Assembly: GCF_000200735.1 (NCBI RefSeq)
Contig: NC_014970.1
Span: 248,001 to 312,000 of the forward strand
Direction: 5' to 3'
Length of the DNA stretch: 64,000 nt
DNA from: Mycoplasma haemofelis str. Langford 1
Lineage (GTDB): Bacteria > Bacillota_I > Bacilli_A > Mycoplasmatales > Mycoplasmoidaceae
Shown here piece by piece: positions 30,894 to 41,352 of this stretch (its first letter is position 1; every line of letters begins with the position of its first letter). The notes below the pieces were generated by a model. It was given only the letters and a program-made list of their open reading frames with translations. It searched no databases and had not been told where the DNA came from. The translations under genes and the position numbers were made by a program.

Positions 30894-31568
30894 ATGACTT
30901 CGTTAGTTAAAGGAGCTATTGGATTGGGAGCCGCAAGTGCTACGGCAACTGGAGCAGCCTATGCTGGAGGTTTATTTGACAAGAATGTAAAGGGTGAAGT
31001 AATTTCCACCCTTCTTAAAACTTCAAATCCACAAAAGAGATTAATAACCTCCACTTCCAATACTGATTCCAAATGACAGGAAGTTTGAAAGAAATACAAA
31101 GAAGATAATGCGGCTAAGAAAACTGGAGAGGATCTTTTGTCTTTAGAGGGTTGAGGAAAGTCTGCTGAAGCAGAAGGGACTACGGTTCCCGATTATTTCA
31201 TTAACGGATGTAAATCTAAAGCATCCCAAAAGACTTCCGGAACTAACTCTCCCCTTTATCAAAACTTTCTTAAATACTGTACTAGAGATACTTTAGTTAG
31301 TGATCTGATCTCTGAGAATGGAAGGACACTATTAACTGATACTTCTTCAACTGAGGATTGGAAAGGGGTATGGAATGCTTATAAGAACGCCAATAAATCA
31401 GATTCGGGAAGTACAGATAAATGGGGATTTAGCGATTGGACACAAAAGAAGGATGGAGATGAGCTACCTTCTGAATACAAGAATAAATGTTCTTCGCAAG
31501 CTTCAGAAACAGCTTTTGAAACTACTGACATTAAATATTTAAACGTCTTGAACTGGTGTTCTAAGTAG
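30894..31568 (+). CDS. Family A-gamma protein
   Basis: 224 aa. 'IGLGAASATATGAAYAGGLF', 'LLKTSNPQKRLITST'. Module 1 'FINGCKSKASQKTSG' to 'KYCTRDTLVSDLI'; module 2 'YKNKCSSQASETAFETTD' to 'VLNWCSK'. Whole-length match to 28109. Last intact gene before the frameshifted B gene. Confidence 0.9.
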
Positions 31569-31573
31569 GGAAT

Positions 31574-32291
31574 ATGGATTTTTTGAGTAATAAAGCGCTG
31601 CTGGGTTTAGCTGGGGCTGTTACTACTGCTGGAGTGGGTGCGGCAGCTGTTGGAGGATCTATCTTTGGAGAAGATCCTAAGACAATAAGAACTTTATTAT
31701 GAGCCCACCAACCCAAGAAGCGATTGCTTCTGAAGGGTTATAAAGGCGTTCAAGACGGATCCCCACAAGAGTGGAAGGATGCTTGAAAGCAATATAGGAT
31801 AGATCACAGGGATTCTAAGAAAGATCCTCTTGGCTTGCTGAAATCTAAACCAGTTTCCGTTACAGAAGAAGAATGCTACAGATGGATTTATGTCCGCATG
31901 TGCCTCCTTATTTGATGAGAAGGTTTCGGGTATTAAGTCTGAGAGATATCAATTGGCAGATAAGTATTGTACCCGCTTCGCTTCCGTATCTGATTTAGTA
32001 TGGGAATCTAATTATCAAGTTTTATCTAAAGGGGATAACGGAGATAGTCAAGATTGGAAGAATCTATGGAAGAAGTATAGGGAGGATAATAAGGATAGAG
32101 AACAGCAAAAGGATGAATGAAAGTTATCTGGTCAGAAATGAACTGGAAATATAGAAGCCACGGAGTCAGCTCCCGATAACTTTAGAACTAAATGTGAAAC
32201 AGAATCTCAAGTAAAGAATGTGGACAAGAATAGTCCTTCTTACTTGATGGTTCTAAAATATTGTTCCATTCCTCAGAAACCTAATCAATAG
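31574..32291 (+). pseudogene. Family B gene broken by a one-base frameshift
   Basis: The start MDFLSNKALLGLAG, 'QPKKRLLLKGYKGV' and 'DPLGLLKSKPVSVTEE' are in one frame; the rest ('GFMSACASLFDEKV', 'KYCTRFASVSDLVW', 'FRTKCETESQ', 'LKYCSIPQKPNQ') is in another. The shift lies near 31868-31874 in GAAGAAGAATGC: removing one base restores a full B protein of about 238 aa. Without it the frame ends at 31936 after about 120 codons. It could be a real inactivation, an inactive donor copy or a sequence error. Confidence 0.8.
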
Positions 32292-32295
32292 CCTT

Positions 32296-32871
32296 TTAAG
32301 CTAAACATCAACCACTGATAGCATCAAATATATTCTCCGTCTCTTTCCAAGACTTATCTGACAGAGAATTACATCCTTGACTTAGTGAAGTAAATGAAGT
32401 CTCAGGATCATTTGCCTTGGCAGATACCGAGCCAAGTCTGATCCTGTTATCATCCAACTTATATTTATTAAATCTCTTCTTCCATTCATCATCCTTGCCA
32501 TCTTTAGCCAGAATGAACTTACCTAAAGATTTAAGTTTCTCTGCAGTGGTCTTATCTCTAGTGCAAAACTTCAGGAAATCTAAATAGAGCTCATCCTTTT
32601 CTCCCGATACCTTTCCAGAATTAATGAGACCAGAACACTTCTCCTTAATGTCACTTAGAGAAGGGTTTTTAATTCCTAGGATATCTCCACTAAGCTCATG
32701 AGAATCTCATGACTTATCATCTTTCTCCATAACGACGATATAGTCATTTTTCTTTACTAAAGAAGTGATGCTTATTGTTTTAGAAGAGAACGCTCCAGAA
32801 TAATAAATTCCTAAACCTGCAGCACCAGAAGAAGCTAGTCCGATAGCTCCTAATGACGCTTTATTGATCAT
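32296..32871 (-). CDS. Family D1-like four-cysteine protein
   Basis: 191 aa, the shortest D protein: the linker between the hydrophobic stretch and module 1 is reduced ('MEKDDKSWDSHELSGDILG'). Module 1 'IKEKCSGLINSGKV' to 'LKFCTRDKTTAEKL'; module 2 'LSQGCNSLSDKSW' to 'ISGWCLA'. Four bases separate it from the facing B pseudogene, the only convergent junction here without overlap. It starts within the previous gene's end (11 bp). Confidence 0.87.
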
Positions 32872-33529
32872 TCTTAGTCTCCTCTAATGAACATCATGTT
32901 TTTATAGCATCTAAATACGCTTGCTCTTCATTACCAATTACATCACTATTTCATTGAGTAGCACATCCGTTTCTTAACTTATCAACATGACTAGAATTGC
33001 TTTCCGAATCATCATCCGCTAGAACGATTCCCTTTATCGGATATTCATTCCCCTTCTTGGCAGCCTTATAGGCTTTGAATCTATTTTGTCACTTAGTGGC
33101 ATTACCACTTTCATTAGAGAGAAGAGTGGCTCCCCCTAAGAGATCCCCTACATTCTTATTTCTGGTACATCTGGTTAAGAATGTTAGGTACTTAGGATCA
33201 CTCTCGCCCTCAACTCTCTCTTCTAGTAAGTTCCTACATTTCTGCTTGTAGGACTCGGGGATAGATGAAGGATCTGTCTTGCTTTTTCATTCTGGAAGCT
33301 TTCAAGAATCCTCTCCCGCCCCTTTGCTTTCATTATCTTTCTGATACTGACTCCATAATCCACTTCATTCCCCATCTTTGCTAACTCTAATCTTCTTCTT
33401 ACTTTTTGAAATTAACTCTGAGATGGTAGAGCCAGATGGAGATAAATGATTCTTAACCAATATACCGCCCCCAACTACTCCTCCGGCAGAAGCAGTACCT
33501 AATGCAGCTTTAAAGGCAGTAGAGCTCAT
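32861..33529 (-). CDS. Family D1-like four-cysteine protein
   Basis: 222 aa. 'ALGTASAGGVVGGGILVKN', 'WKLPEWKSKTDPSSIPESY' as in D1 of 4500. Module 1 'YKQKCRNLLEERV' to 'LTRCTRNKNVGDLL' with Arg before Cys; module 2 'LRNGCATQWNSDV' to 'IKTWCSLEETKNDQ'. The B-D-D order of 3871-5782 and 22562-24490 is therefore seen a third time. Confidence 0.88.
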
Positions 33530-34182
33530 TATGCACTCACATCAGCACCTTCCTTGGTGCATCAATTCTCTATATTAGTGTAAGCATCTTTTTTCTTAGC
33601 TAAGAATAGATCCTGTGCACCTTTGGAGCATCAAGCCTTAATAATAGGTAGATCCTTTGCCTTAGTATCCCCATTCCATTGTCCTTCCAACCCCTCTATT
33701 TGGGATCTCGGAGATCGACTAGTAGTCTCCTTTCTCTTGTTATATGTGGCTTCTCACTCTCCATCATCTGCGGAAGCAGAAGTCAGTAGCTTCTTCTTAT
33801 TTCTAGAAAGCTGACTTTGTATTGTTCTTAATAAGCAGTACTTTTCTACCTTTCCCAGATCCTTATAGGTTTGTGAATAGTCCCTACTAATATGACCTTC
33901 ACATCAGGCTTTAAGCAATCGACCTCCAGCTTCATCCCCGTTTTCAGAAGTTCCTAGTAATTTCTTTATCTCCTCTTTGTCAGACTTAAATTCCTCAGTT
34001 CATTGTTCATTAACTCCCTCTTGCTCGGATAAGTCAGAGATCAATTTAGAACCCTTTCTTAAAAGGTAACCTCTGATTGACTTATCTTCCTTCTCCGAAA
34101 GTATCTCTTTACCTAAATAAATACCTCCTGCTGTAGATCCTAAAGCCCCAAAAGTTATCGCTCCTTTAGCTAGGTTGGTCAT
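33529..34182 (-). CDS. Family C2 four-cysteine protein
   Basis: 217 aa. MTNLAKGAITFGALG, 'GGIYLGKEILSEKED'. Module 1 'LLKAWCEGHISRDYS' to 'VEKYCLLRTIQSQL', module 2 'IIKAWCSKGAQDLF' to 'IENWCTKEGADVSA'; Trp precedes three of the four Cys. Similar to 59388 and 60648. On the minus strand 'TTAGGAG' lies about 10 bases before its ATG, a rare plausible ribosome binding site. Confidence 0.88.
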
Positions 34183-34244
34183 GGTTTAGGCTCCTAACAG
34201 AAACATTTTTTGTATAGGGTGAATTTATTAATTTCTAGTAGCTT
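34183..34244. promoter_or_regulatory. Divergent promoter region
   Basis: 62 bp. Plus strand has TTAATTTCTA at 34228-34237, a word also at 57522-57531 and, with one change, at 5813-5822, all before plus-strand run starts. TGTATA lies near 34211 and reads as TATACA on the minus strand. Confidence 0.35.
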
Positions 34245-34892
34245 ATGGTTTCCGCTCCTACGAAGATAGCTTGTGGACTGGGAGCTACTGGTGTAGTTGG
34301 TACTGGCTGTTATTTTGCTGCTACGAATTTAGCTACTTCTAGGAAAGAAAAGATATCTGACAGGCTATCTAAGGAGAAATTCACTCTTTTGAGTTTTGAG
34401 AATGGAAATGAAGCAGAATGAAAGCTAATTGTTACTGAATATGAGAAGCAAGGTACTACATATAAGCTATCGGGAGTTAATTTAGCATCCGACGGAGGAG
34501 ATAAAGAGAAGAAGAATATTGCCGCTCTTAAGTTAGCTTGCAAATCCTTAGTAGATAAGGAAGATGTAACTGAGGATTCTTATGTGAAGGCTAGGAGATG
34601 GTGTGTGGTTCCTAAGAAGGTAAAGGATGTTCTTTCTGGATTAAATAGAAAGATTCTCAAGCATGAGACTTCTGAGACTCAGGATGACAAGATTTGAACA
34701 GTTAAGATAGGGATTTACAATCATCCCACTGATAGCTTACCTTCTGTTACTTGAAGCCAGACAGATAACTCTAATAGGATTTCAGAATTAAAGAAAGGTT
34801 GTAAGGAGCTTCTAGCTAAAGATACTCAAACTCATAGTGAGGCCTTCTTATCTGAATATGAGAAGGCTTACAAGTTCTGCACTTCTGATTAA
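34245..34892 (+). CDS. Family C four-cysteine protein
   Basis: 215 aa. 'KIACGLGATGVVGTGCYFAA' has two Cys within the hydrophobic segment; 'ISDRLSKEKFTLLSF' follows. Module 1 'LKLACKSLVDKEDV' to 'ARRWCVVPKKVKDVL'; module 2 'LKKGCKELLAKDT' to 'AYKFCTSD'. The first 60 residues are close to 42588. TAATG overlap with the next C gene. Confidence 0.9.
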
Positions 34893-35551
34893 TGACTAAT
34901 TTAGCTAAGCTTACTTTTTGTGGCGGGGCAGTTGGATCTTGTTCTGCGGCAGCAGCTGGATATCACTTTCTTAATAAATCCACACATCAGGAAACCCCTA
35001 AGTCCAAGAAGACTGTTGGAGATTCTTTAAGAGATGAGAAATTTGTCCTTCTGTCCTATACAGATGGGAATTCATCTGAATGGAGTAAGGTATTAGAGAA
35101 GTATAAGTCGTCAGGAGAAGAGAGTAAGTTCTCCGGTGTGAATTTAAGTGCCGAGTCTGCAAAGGATAATGACAATATTGCCCAATTAAAAGAGAAGTGT
35201 AAATCCATTGTAGAAGGGGAATTTGAACAGGGGATTCATGATAAAGCCAAGAAGTGATGTGTTGTTCCTCAGAGTTTAAAGGATAGGATGGCTGCTCTTT
35301 CTGTGACAGCGCTTGATTACTCTAACGAGAAGGATAAAAATACATCTACAGATTCTTGAAAGGAGAAGATTAAGACTTACAAAGGAAATGAAGGATTGTC
35401 TAGTAGTTCTACTTGGTCTTCTGCGGGAGAGGAGGATGCCAAGATAGAGGCTATTAAAAAGGACTGTAAGAGCTTTTTAGAAGGAGAGACTAGGTCTTAT
35501 GATTCGGATTTTGAAGAGAAGTATAAGAAGGCAATAGCTTGGTGTGCATAG
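34892..35551 (+). CDS. Family C four-cysteine protein
   Basis: 219 aa. 'LTFCGGAVGSCSAAAAG' then 'SLRDEKFVLLSYTDG'. Module 1 'LKEKCKSIVEGEFEQ' to 'AKKWCVVPQSLKDRM'; module 2 'IKKDCKSFLEGETRSYDSDF' to 'AIAWCA'. The second module is nearly that of 42588 ('FLEGDSRSYDSDF'), whose N-terminus instead matches 34245, so 42588 looks like a hybrid of these two. Its last 8 bp hold the GTG start of the next gene. Confidence 0.9.
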
Positions 35552-36191
35552 TTTAGCTGCCCAAGGAATTGCAGGATTTGTTGGCTCTGCAGCTTTATCC
35601 GGCGTAACCCTGTGATCGATTAAGGCTTCTAGAGCTACAGAAGAGCCTAAATCTATATCTAAGTTATTGGGAGAGAAGAGACCTGATAAGAGACTTCTAT
35701 TTAATGGCTATCAAGGAAAGACAGATGGATCTCAAGAAGCATGGAGATTTGCTTGAAAGAAGTATGTAGGAGATCACTCCGGCTTGGCAAAGAATCCCTT
35801 TTCTTTAACAATAAATAGCTCTCTTGTAAATGCCCCCGCTGAATTTATGAATGCATGTAAGAATTTATTTGGAGAGAAGGTTTTGAATCAGGAATCAGAG
35901 AAGTATTCTTTGGCATTTGAATACTGCACTAGAGATGCTTTAGTATCCGATTGGATATGGGTGAAAGGGAAGCAATTGGTGAATTCTAATTCCGGTAACT
36001 GAGGTAACTTATGGAGTAAGTACCAAAGTGCTAATAAATATAAGTGAAATGCTGCAGAGGTAAATGATCAGAACAAGTTTAAGAGTAAGTGTACTTCTGA
36101 ATACTCCACTCCTGCTGGAGCTGATAATGATGTGTCTGTTTTGAGAATTTTAGAATATTGCTCTGAAGATAGGCCTGCAAATTCTAGATAG
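35544..36191 (+). CDS. Family B protein, GTG start inside the upstream gene
   Basis: 215 aa. The only initiator before the conserved segment 'LAAQGIAGFVGSAALSG' is GTG at 35544, giving an 8-bp overlap with the C gene. 'KRPDKRLLFNGYQGKTDGS' is the B signature. Module 1 'FMNACKNLFGEKV' to 'EYCTRDALVSDWIW'; module 2 'FKSKCTSEYSTPAG' to 'ILEYCSEDRPANSR'. Confidence 0.85.
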
Positions 36192-36218
36192 ATTTATTTC
36201 TTTTTAGAATTTGACATA
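36192..36218 (+). promoter_or_regulatory. Short AT-rich spacer before a TTG start
   Basis: 27 bp of mostly T and A (ATTTATTTCTTTTT) with no Shine-Dalgarno-like sequence. Could hold a -10 element or be a simple spacer within the run. Confidence 0.2.
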
Positions 36219-36743
36219 TTGAAGTTCAAATTCTTAAAGAATCACTACAAGTTAATAGCTTCCTCTTTAGTCACAGTATCCATATCCAGCTTAGGATTAT
36301 TAAATCATTTCTTACAGGAGGAATCCAATCCCCTTGTGGAAGAGATGATGAAAGCTTTTGAAGAGGAAGAAAGACTGGATGAGATTGCTTTCAAGAGAGC
36401 TAATTATCCTTCCAATATTAGTGAAGAACAGAGAGGGTATATAGAGCAGGTACTTAAGTTTGAAAGAGAGAATGGATTATGTCACTTAATGTTCATTCAT
36501 AATGAAAAAGACGGAAGTCATTATAGGGTGGAAAATGGGTTTTGAGTGGGTGACGGTAAATTCTTGGGAAGAAATATATTGAAGGAGTTCTCTGGAATTA
36601 CTTCCTCACAAAGGATAGCTGATGAGTGTAGGGCTGCAGGAATAGATGGGAAGGTCTTTATTAAGAATGGAGGGAATAATGTTTGAAACTACTTTGTAGA
36701 AGATCAAGGAAAGGAGTCATTCAAGAAATGAACTCCTACTTAG
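36219..36743 (+). CDS. Unique 174-aa single-anchor protein
   Basis: TTG start. Basic N-terminus 'KFKFLKNHYK' then one hydrophobic helix 'LIASSLVTVSISSLGLL'. The following acidic stretch (EEMMKAFEEEERLDE) is probably helical. Two Cys only ('NGLCHLMFI', 'ADECRAAGIDGKV'). A late segment 'FIKNGGNNVWNYFVED' is not shared with any other protein here. Not Gly/Ala-rich and no WC motifs, so not in the superfamily. Ends on a shared stop with the C gene opposite. Confidence 0.8.
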
Positions 36744-37369
36744 GCAGCTAACTTATCAGACTCTTCCTTAATACATCATCTCTTAAGATTGCTAAATAGA
36801 GTGTCAAAGTCAGCTTCAGTGGAATCCTTTTCAGAAATCTCTTTGCATTTGGACTTTAACTTCTTCCATTTATCATCTGCTACACTTCCTAAATCTAGAC
36901 CTGTAATTCTGTTATCAGAACCAGCCTCATAAGCTTTCTGCAATTTCCCTCAATCACTCTTATTATCCTCATTTCCATCATTGGTATTTAAGAGTGTAAG
37001 CTTGTGAGCTGTTAAGAGACTAGATAGAGTTTTAGGAACAGTGCATCATCTTCTGGCTTTGGAATAGTTCTTAGAGGTGGTACTATCTTCAGATAGTGCA
37101 TCCCTACAAGAGGATTGAAGCTCCTTCAATTGAACATCCTCATTCTTGGATGTGAATCTACTATTAGCTTCTCCTTTCTTTTGATTGTACTTAGTAAGTA
37201 TATTATTCCAATCAGACGCAGAAGTTATGGGAGTAAAGTGCTCTTCTTTAAGCTTGTCAGCCACACTCTTTATCGTTTCACCAGAAGCAAAATGCTTAGC
37301 TAGTGCAGCAGAACCCGCCACTCCTCCAATTGAGGCGGCCGATATTGCCCCCATCTTAAGTGCATTCAT
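36740..37369 (-). CDS. Family C four-cysteine protein
   Basis: 209 aa. MNALKMGAISAASIGG, 'ASGETIKSVADKLKEEHFTPI'. Module 1 'LQSSCRDALSEDST' to 'ARRWCTVPKTLSSLL'; module 2 'LKSKCKEISEKDSTEADF' to 'LKRWCIKEESDKLAA'. Corresponds to 43236. The four bases TTAG at its end stop both strands. Confidence 0.9.
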
Positions 37370-37995
37370 TACTTCTTATTGGAACACCACTTAGCCACCT
37401 TATCTAGATAGTAGTCATACTCATCGCTCCACCTGTCCTTACCAATATGCTCCTTACATTTATTCCTTAACTTCTGTCAAGAGGTATCTCCAGAAGTACT
37501 GTCTACTTGAAAATCCTTTATATCGTTATTTCCCTTAGTCCTATATTCGCTCTCTAATGTGACCCATTTACTCTTATCCCCAGTATTTTCATCATCTCCC
37601 TCAGTCTTTAAAACTTCAATTCCTAAATCTTTAAGTCTCTCTTGAATAGTTCTGGGAACAGTACATCACAACTTTGCTTTCTCATAAGAAGAATCCCCTT
37701 CCTCTTTTGAAAGGGTAGTTGAACAATCTCTTTTAAGATCCTCCAAAGAAGTAGTTCCCTCCTTGGTGGTAAATCTCTTCCCTTTATATTCGGAGGAGTT
37801 GTACTTATCTAAAACAGCTTGTCAGTGTTGGCCATCTCCTTCCTGCAGAATGACATATTTCTCTTTAGTTAACTTCCCTCTGATAGTAGCAACGGGCTTA
37901 GGATCAGAGGAGCTGGGGTAAGCAAAATAAACACCTCCCCCGATGGCTCCAGCAGCCATCAACCCCAACAGTGCGTAAAGGTTATTGATAGCCAT
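37369..37995 (-). CDS. Family C four-cysteine protein
   Basis: 208 aa. 'LYALLGLMAAGAIGGGVYFAYP', 'IRGKLTKEKYVILQEGDGQHW'. Module 1 'LKRDCSTTLSKEEGD' to 'AKLWCTVPRTIQERL'; module 2 'LRNKCKEHIGKDRWSDEY' to 'VAKWCSNKK'. Start and stop both lie in TAATG overlaps. Confidence 0.9.
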
Positions 37996-38627
37996 TAACC
38001 CGCACCCGCTTGAGCAGTTGCTTTAGTACAGAAGGATGTGAAGTTCGGTATCTCTTCAGAAAATATGTCTGAAGCTATCTTCTTGCATTCATCCAACATC
38101 TTCTGTTGTCAATCGTTTTCGGTAGCACTACTTCCCTTTTGTTCGAAGACCTGTTTAAATCCATCATATAAACTCTCTTTATTACTTCCTTTGAATGAAT
38201 TCCAGTGACTAGAAAAATCTTCCTTACTTTTAATTAACTCCTTTCCGGAGGCTATCTTGTCCTCATTATTAAAGGAACAGAAGTTCTTAAAATCTTGGAG
38301 ATCATGATCGTTCCCGATTTCCTTTGAATAGATCTCTTCACAACCTTGTCTTAATAAGGAAGTGTCGTTGGAGCCGCTATTGGTTGTCTTCGCTTGCTTT
38401 GCTTGAATTAACTTTGAGTGCTTAGGAGAAGAATTGGTGTCTGCTAAAGCTGTTAACTTCTTGCTTCAAGTATCTGAGTCCTTGGTAGTGTCAATAATAG
38501 CCTTAGAGTACTTAGTTCTAAAGGTCTCTTTAGATTCTCCCTTTATAAGCTTAGAACCCAAATAACCGGCACCAGAAGCTCCAGCTACACCCGCAAATCC
38601 CAATCCTAACTTTGCCGGAAGAGACAT
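37995..38627 (-). CDS. Family G3 four-cysteine protein
   Basis: 210 aa. MSLPAKLGLGFAGVAGASG, 'GYLGSKLIKGESKETFRTKYS'. Module 1 'LRQGCEEIYSKEIG' to 'FKNFCSFNNEDKIASGK'; module 2 'MLDECKKIASDIFSEEI' to 'FTSFCTKATAQAGAG'. Phe precedes both second-position Cys. Counterpart of 44463, with an Ala/Gly tail of five residues more. Confidence 0.9.
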
Positions 38628-39280
38628 TAGCTACCTTTACAATACAGATCCTGATTCTTAAATTCAAGAGAATCTGAACCCATAAAGGTCTCAGTCTTTA
38701 CCTTATCGCACCAATTTTTCAATCTCTCCCTATGTGTCTGTTCAAAAGTACTCTTTTCTTTAATATCTTCCTTCAGCTTGACAAGAGCCTCAACCAAGTT
38801 TCCCTTTTGGGAGAAGTTATGGCTTTTTAAAGAGGTTAAAGATGTATCTCATTTGTTGGTTCCCGATCCCGAAGTAGTTACGTTATCGGTATTCCAAGTG
38901 GTATTGGTACTCGCTTCTTGATTAGTCTTGGAGCAGTATTTCTTAAAGTCGTTTAAGTATTCTGATTTCTCATGGGGAGATTCATAGATAGCTTTACAAC
39001 CCTCCCTCATAAGCTTCTTGGCTTCTGCATCATTAGGAGAGGGAGACTTTTTAGATTCCGATACCGCTTTTAGGAGCTTTGGATGCTTAGGCGTTGCTTG
39101 CTTTAAAGCTGTATATTTATTATTCCAAGAATCACTATCTTTGGAAGTATCCAAAAGGGCATGCTTGTACTTAGTAGCAAAGGTCTCTTGAGTTTCTCAA
39201 GGCTTAAATGTCAATAAACCACCGACACCTGCCGCACCAGCACCTAATCCCCCTAAAGAAAGAGCCAAAGACTTACTCAT
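38627..39280 (-). CDS. Family G2 four-cysteine protein
   Basis: 217 aa. MSKSLALSLGGLGAGAAG, 'FKPWETQETFATKYKHALLD'. Module 1 'MREGCKAIYESPHEK' to 'FKKYCSKTNQEAS'; module 2 'LKNWCDKVKTETFMGS' to 'NQDLYCKGS'. Counterpart of 45062. Ends in a TAATG overlap with the G3 gene. Confidence 0.9.
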
Positions 39281-39973
39281 CTACTTCCTTTTCTTAGCTG
39301 GCTGTTGTGCTTCTTTTTTGAGACAAAATCGTTTGGCATTGTCAACGCCTCTCGAACTATCTCCTAGGTAGAATTCTTCAGATATAAAATCGCATCACTC
39401 CTTCAACTTCTCTCTGTGACTATCATCGAACTTTGGGGGAGTCTTAGGATCTATCTTTCGAAGCAACTCTAGAAGCTCTCTACCCAAACTCTTCTTATCT
39501 GCCTTTTCTAGGTCTTTCAGTGGCTCATCCCATTCACTCTTGGAATTGGATTTCTTCTTATCGTCTTTAATGTTGGCAGAAATTCAATTCCCTTTGATTA
39601 CATCCTTATTCGTCTTGGAGCAATAGTATTTGAAATCCAAGAAGTATGGAGTGGCCATGGTTGCCGAATTGTAGATGTCTTGGCAACCCTCTTTATGGAG
39701 CTTTTTAGAATCCTCCGCTTTCTCCTTGGTTTCTATGGCTTTTTGTAATTTGGGATGTATTGGTTTTCCGGTTTTCAAAGAATCTCACTTGGCATCTCAA
39801 ATATCTTTATCCCCATCTAAGTCCAATAAAGGATTCTTATATTTGTCTTTGAAGCGGACATTAAGCTTGGGATTAAAAGTCTTATGCTTTGGCTTTACAG
39901 AGGATGAATGGTAGGATCCTAAAGCCCCACCAGTACCACCAATTAAAACAGCTATAGGAGTAAATTTAGACAC
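39281..39973 (-). CDS. Family G4 four-cysteine protein, GTG start
   Basis: 230 aa from GTG at 39973, giving SKFTPIAVLIGGTGGALG after the initiator, matching ATG-started 46325. 'KTFNPKLNVRFKDKYKNPLL'. Module 1 'HKEGCQDIYNSATMA' to 'FKYYCSKTNKDVIKG'; module 2 'LKEWCDFISEEFYLGD' to 'AKRFCLKKEAQQPAKKRK', with a basic tail. TAG is directly followed by the next ATG. Confidence 0.88.
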
Positions 39974-39975
39974 TG

Positions 39976-40584
39976 CTATTTTGCGCAGTAATTACTAAAG
40001 TCTTGAAATCTAGAATCTTCACTACCAACAAACATCTTAGTTTTCATTCCATCACACCAGTTCTTTAGAGTCTCTCTGTGATTGGCGTCCGGACTGGCAC
40101 TTCCTATGGTATTCTTTAAAGTCTTAAGCTCAGACGGTAGAGACTCCACTTTATCGCTTCCCAAACCTTTAAGGGCATTCAACTTCTTATCTCATTCTGT
40201 GGTGGTTTCTTTAGGATCAGAAATTACAGTCTTAGGAGCTAATGCATCTCCCATGTTCTTAGTACAATAGGATTCAAAATCAGATAGGTACTCTTTACTT
40301 TCGGCAGGCATTTCATATATTTCTAAACAGGCTTCTCTATGTAGTCTCTTGGAATTATCGGTGGAAGAGTAGTTGGTAACAGCCTCCTTCAGCTTCTTGT
40401 GAGTGGGTGTTTTTCCATTTAAGGAAGTATGCCTTGCATCTCAAATGGAGGAGTCTCCGTCCTTACTTAAGAGTGAATGCTTATATTTAGTCTTGAACGT
40501 TTCGGTCTCGGGCTTCAATAAGAAATAACCTCCCGCTCCAGCAGCTCCAACTGATCCCATACCTAGAGCCATCCATTTACTCAT
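39976..40584 (-). CDS. Family G1 four-cysteine protein
   Basis: 202 aa. MSKWMALGMGSVGAAGAGG, 'LLKPETETFKTKYKHSLLS'. Module 1 'HREACLEIYEMPAES' to 'FESYCTKNMGDALA'; module 2 'LKNWCDGMKTKMFVGS' to 'FSNYCAK'. Nearest to 45705, but that gene sits on the other side of G4 in block copy 2. Confidence 0.88.
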
Positions 40585-40589
40585 ATGAA

Positions 40590-41243
40590 TTAAGTAATCT
40601 CTTTACAGAAGTCCTCCCGATTCTTAAAGGAAGTAGATTCTTCCCCCTCGAACAACCCTTTATTTGTGCTCTCACATCACGATTTAAATCTGGATCGAAT
40701 TTCAGTGCTGAAAGGTGTATTGCCAGTAAGCTCTGTTTTTAATTTCTCTAATACAGGATCTAACTTACCCTTAGTTTCTACGGTGTGGGACTTTAGGGAT
40801 TCAAGAGCCTTATCTCACTTGTTATTAGTATTATTCTCAGCAGTATCGGTATTTCAAGAAGTTACCTTACTGATGTCTTTATTAGTCTTGGCGCAGTAAT
40901 TCTTGAAGTCGGAGAGGTTATTTGCATCTTCATAACTAGACTCATAAATTTCGAAGCACCCCTGTTTTAGAAGCTTCTTAGCTTCTTCATCATTCTTGTC
41001 CGTTCCAGAACTCTTGGCTACCGCCTTCTTTAAAGTTGGGTTGTGTGGAGAGGAATTCTTGATGGCCTCATACTTCTTATCTCATAAGCTTTCATCTCCC
41101 GATTTACTTAACATAGATACTTTGTATTTGCTTCTGATCAATAGGGATTCATCCACCTTATTATTACTGAGTAGAAAATAACCACCCACTCCAGTTCCTG
41201 CTGCGCCCATAGCTCCTGCAGTTGTTAATAGTGTCTTGCTCAT
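40590..41243 (-). CDS. Family G2 four-cysteine protein, first in run
   Basis: 217 aa. MSKTLLTTAGAMGAAGTG, 'FLLSNNKVDESLLIRSKYK'. Module 1 'LKQGCFEIYESSYED' to 'FKNYCAKTNKDISK'; module 2 'FKSWCESTNKGLFEGE' to 'REDFCKEIT'. Counterpart of 46976. Faces the 109-bp divergent gap. Confidence 0.9.
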
Positions 41244-41352
41244 GGTGGCGGCCAAATATAGGAATTAGAAGTTATCGTGTGGCCTTTTTACTGGGAAAGA
41301 GTTAGTAAAAATGTTTGGATTTATTGGCGATGGGTGCTAGTTTCACAGGGCT
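41244..41352. promoter_or_regulatory. Divergent promoter region
   Basis: 109 bp between the G2 gene and the H1 gene. 'AAATATAGG' near 41255 and 'TTTGGATTTATT' near 41315 are the most promoter-like words. No Shine-Dalgarno-like sequence before either start. Confidence 0.3.

Larger units (their letters stand above)
36740..41243 (-). repeat. Duplicated C-C-G3-G2-G4-G1-G2 block, copy 1
   Basis: Seven minus genes matched in order by 43236-47617, except that G4 and G1 stand in the opposite order. Each copy is faced by plus-strand genes at its 3' side. Confidence 0.75.

Noticed and set aside
8782..32291. CRISPR array or insertion sequences explaining the repeats
   Set aside because: Repeats are whole protein-coding genes of 0.6-0.7 kb with diverged sequence; there are no short equal repeats with spacers, no transposase and no terminal inverted repeats.
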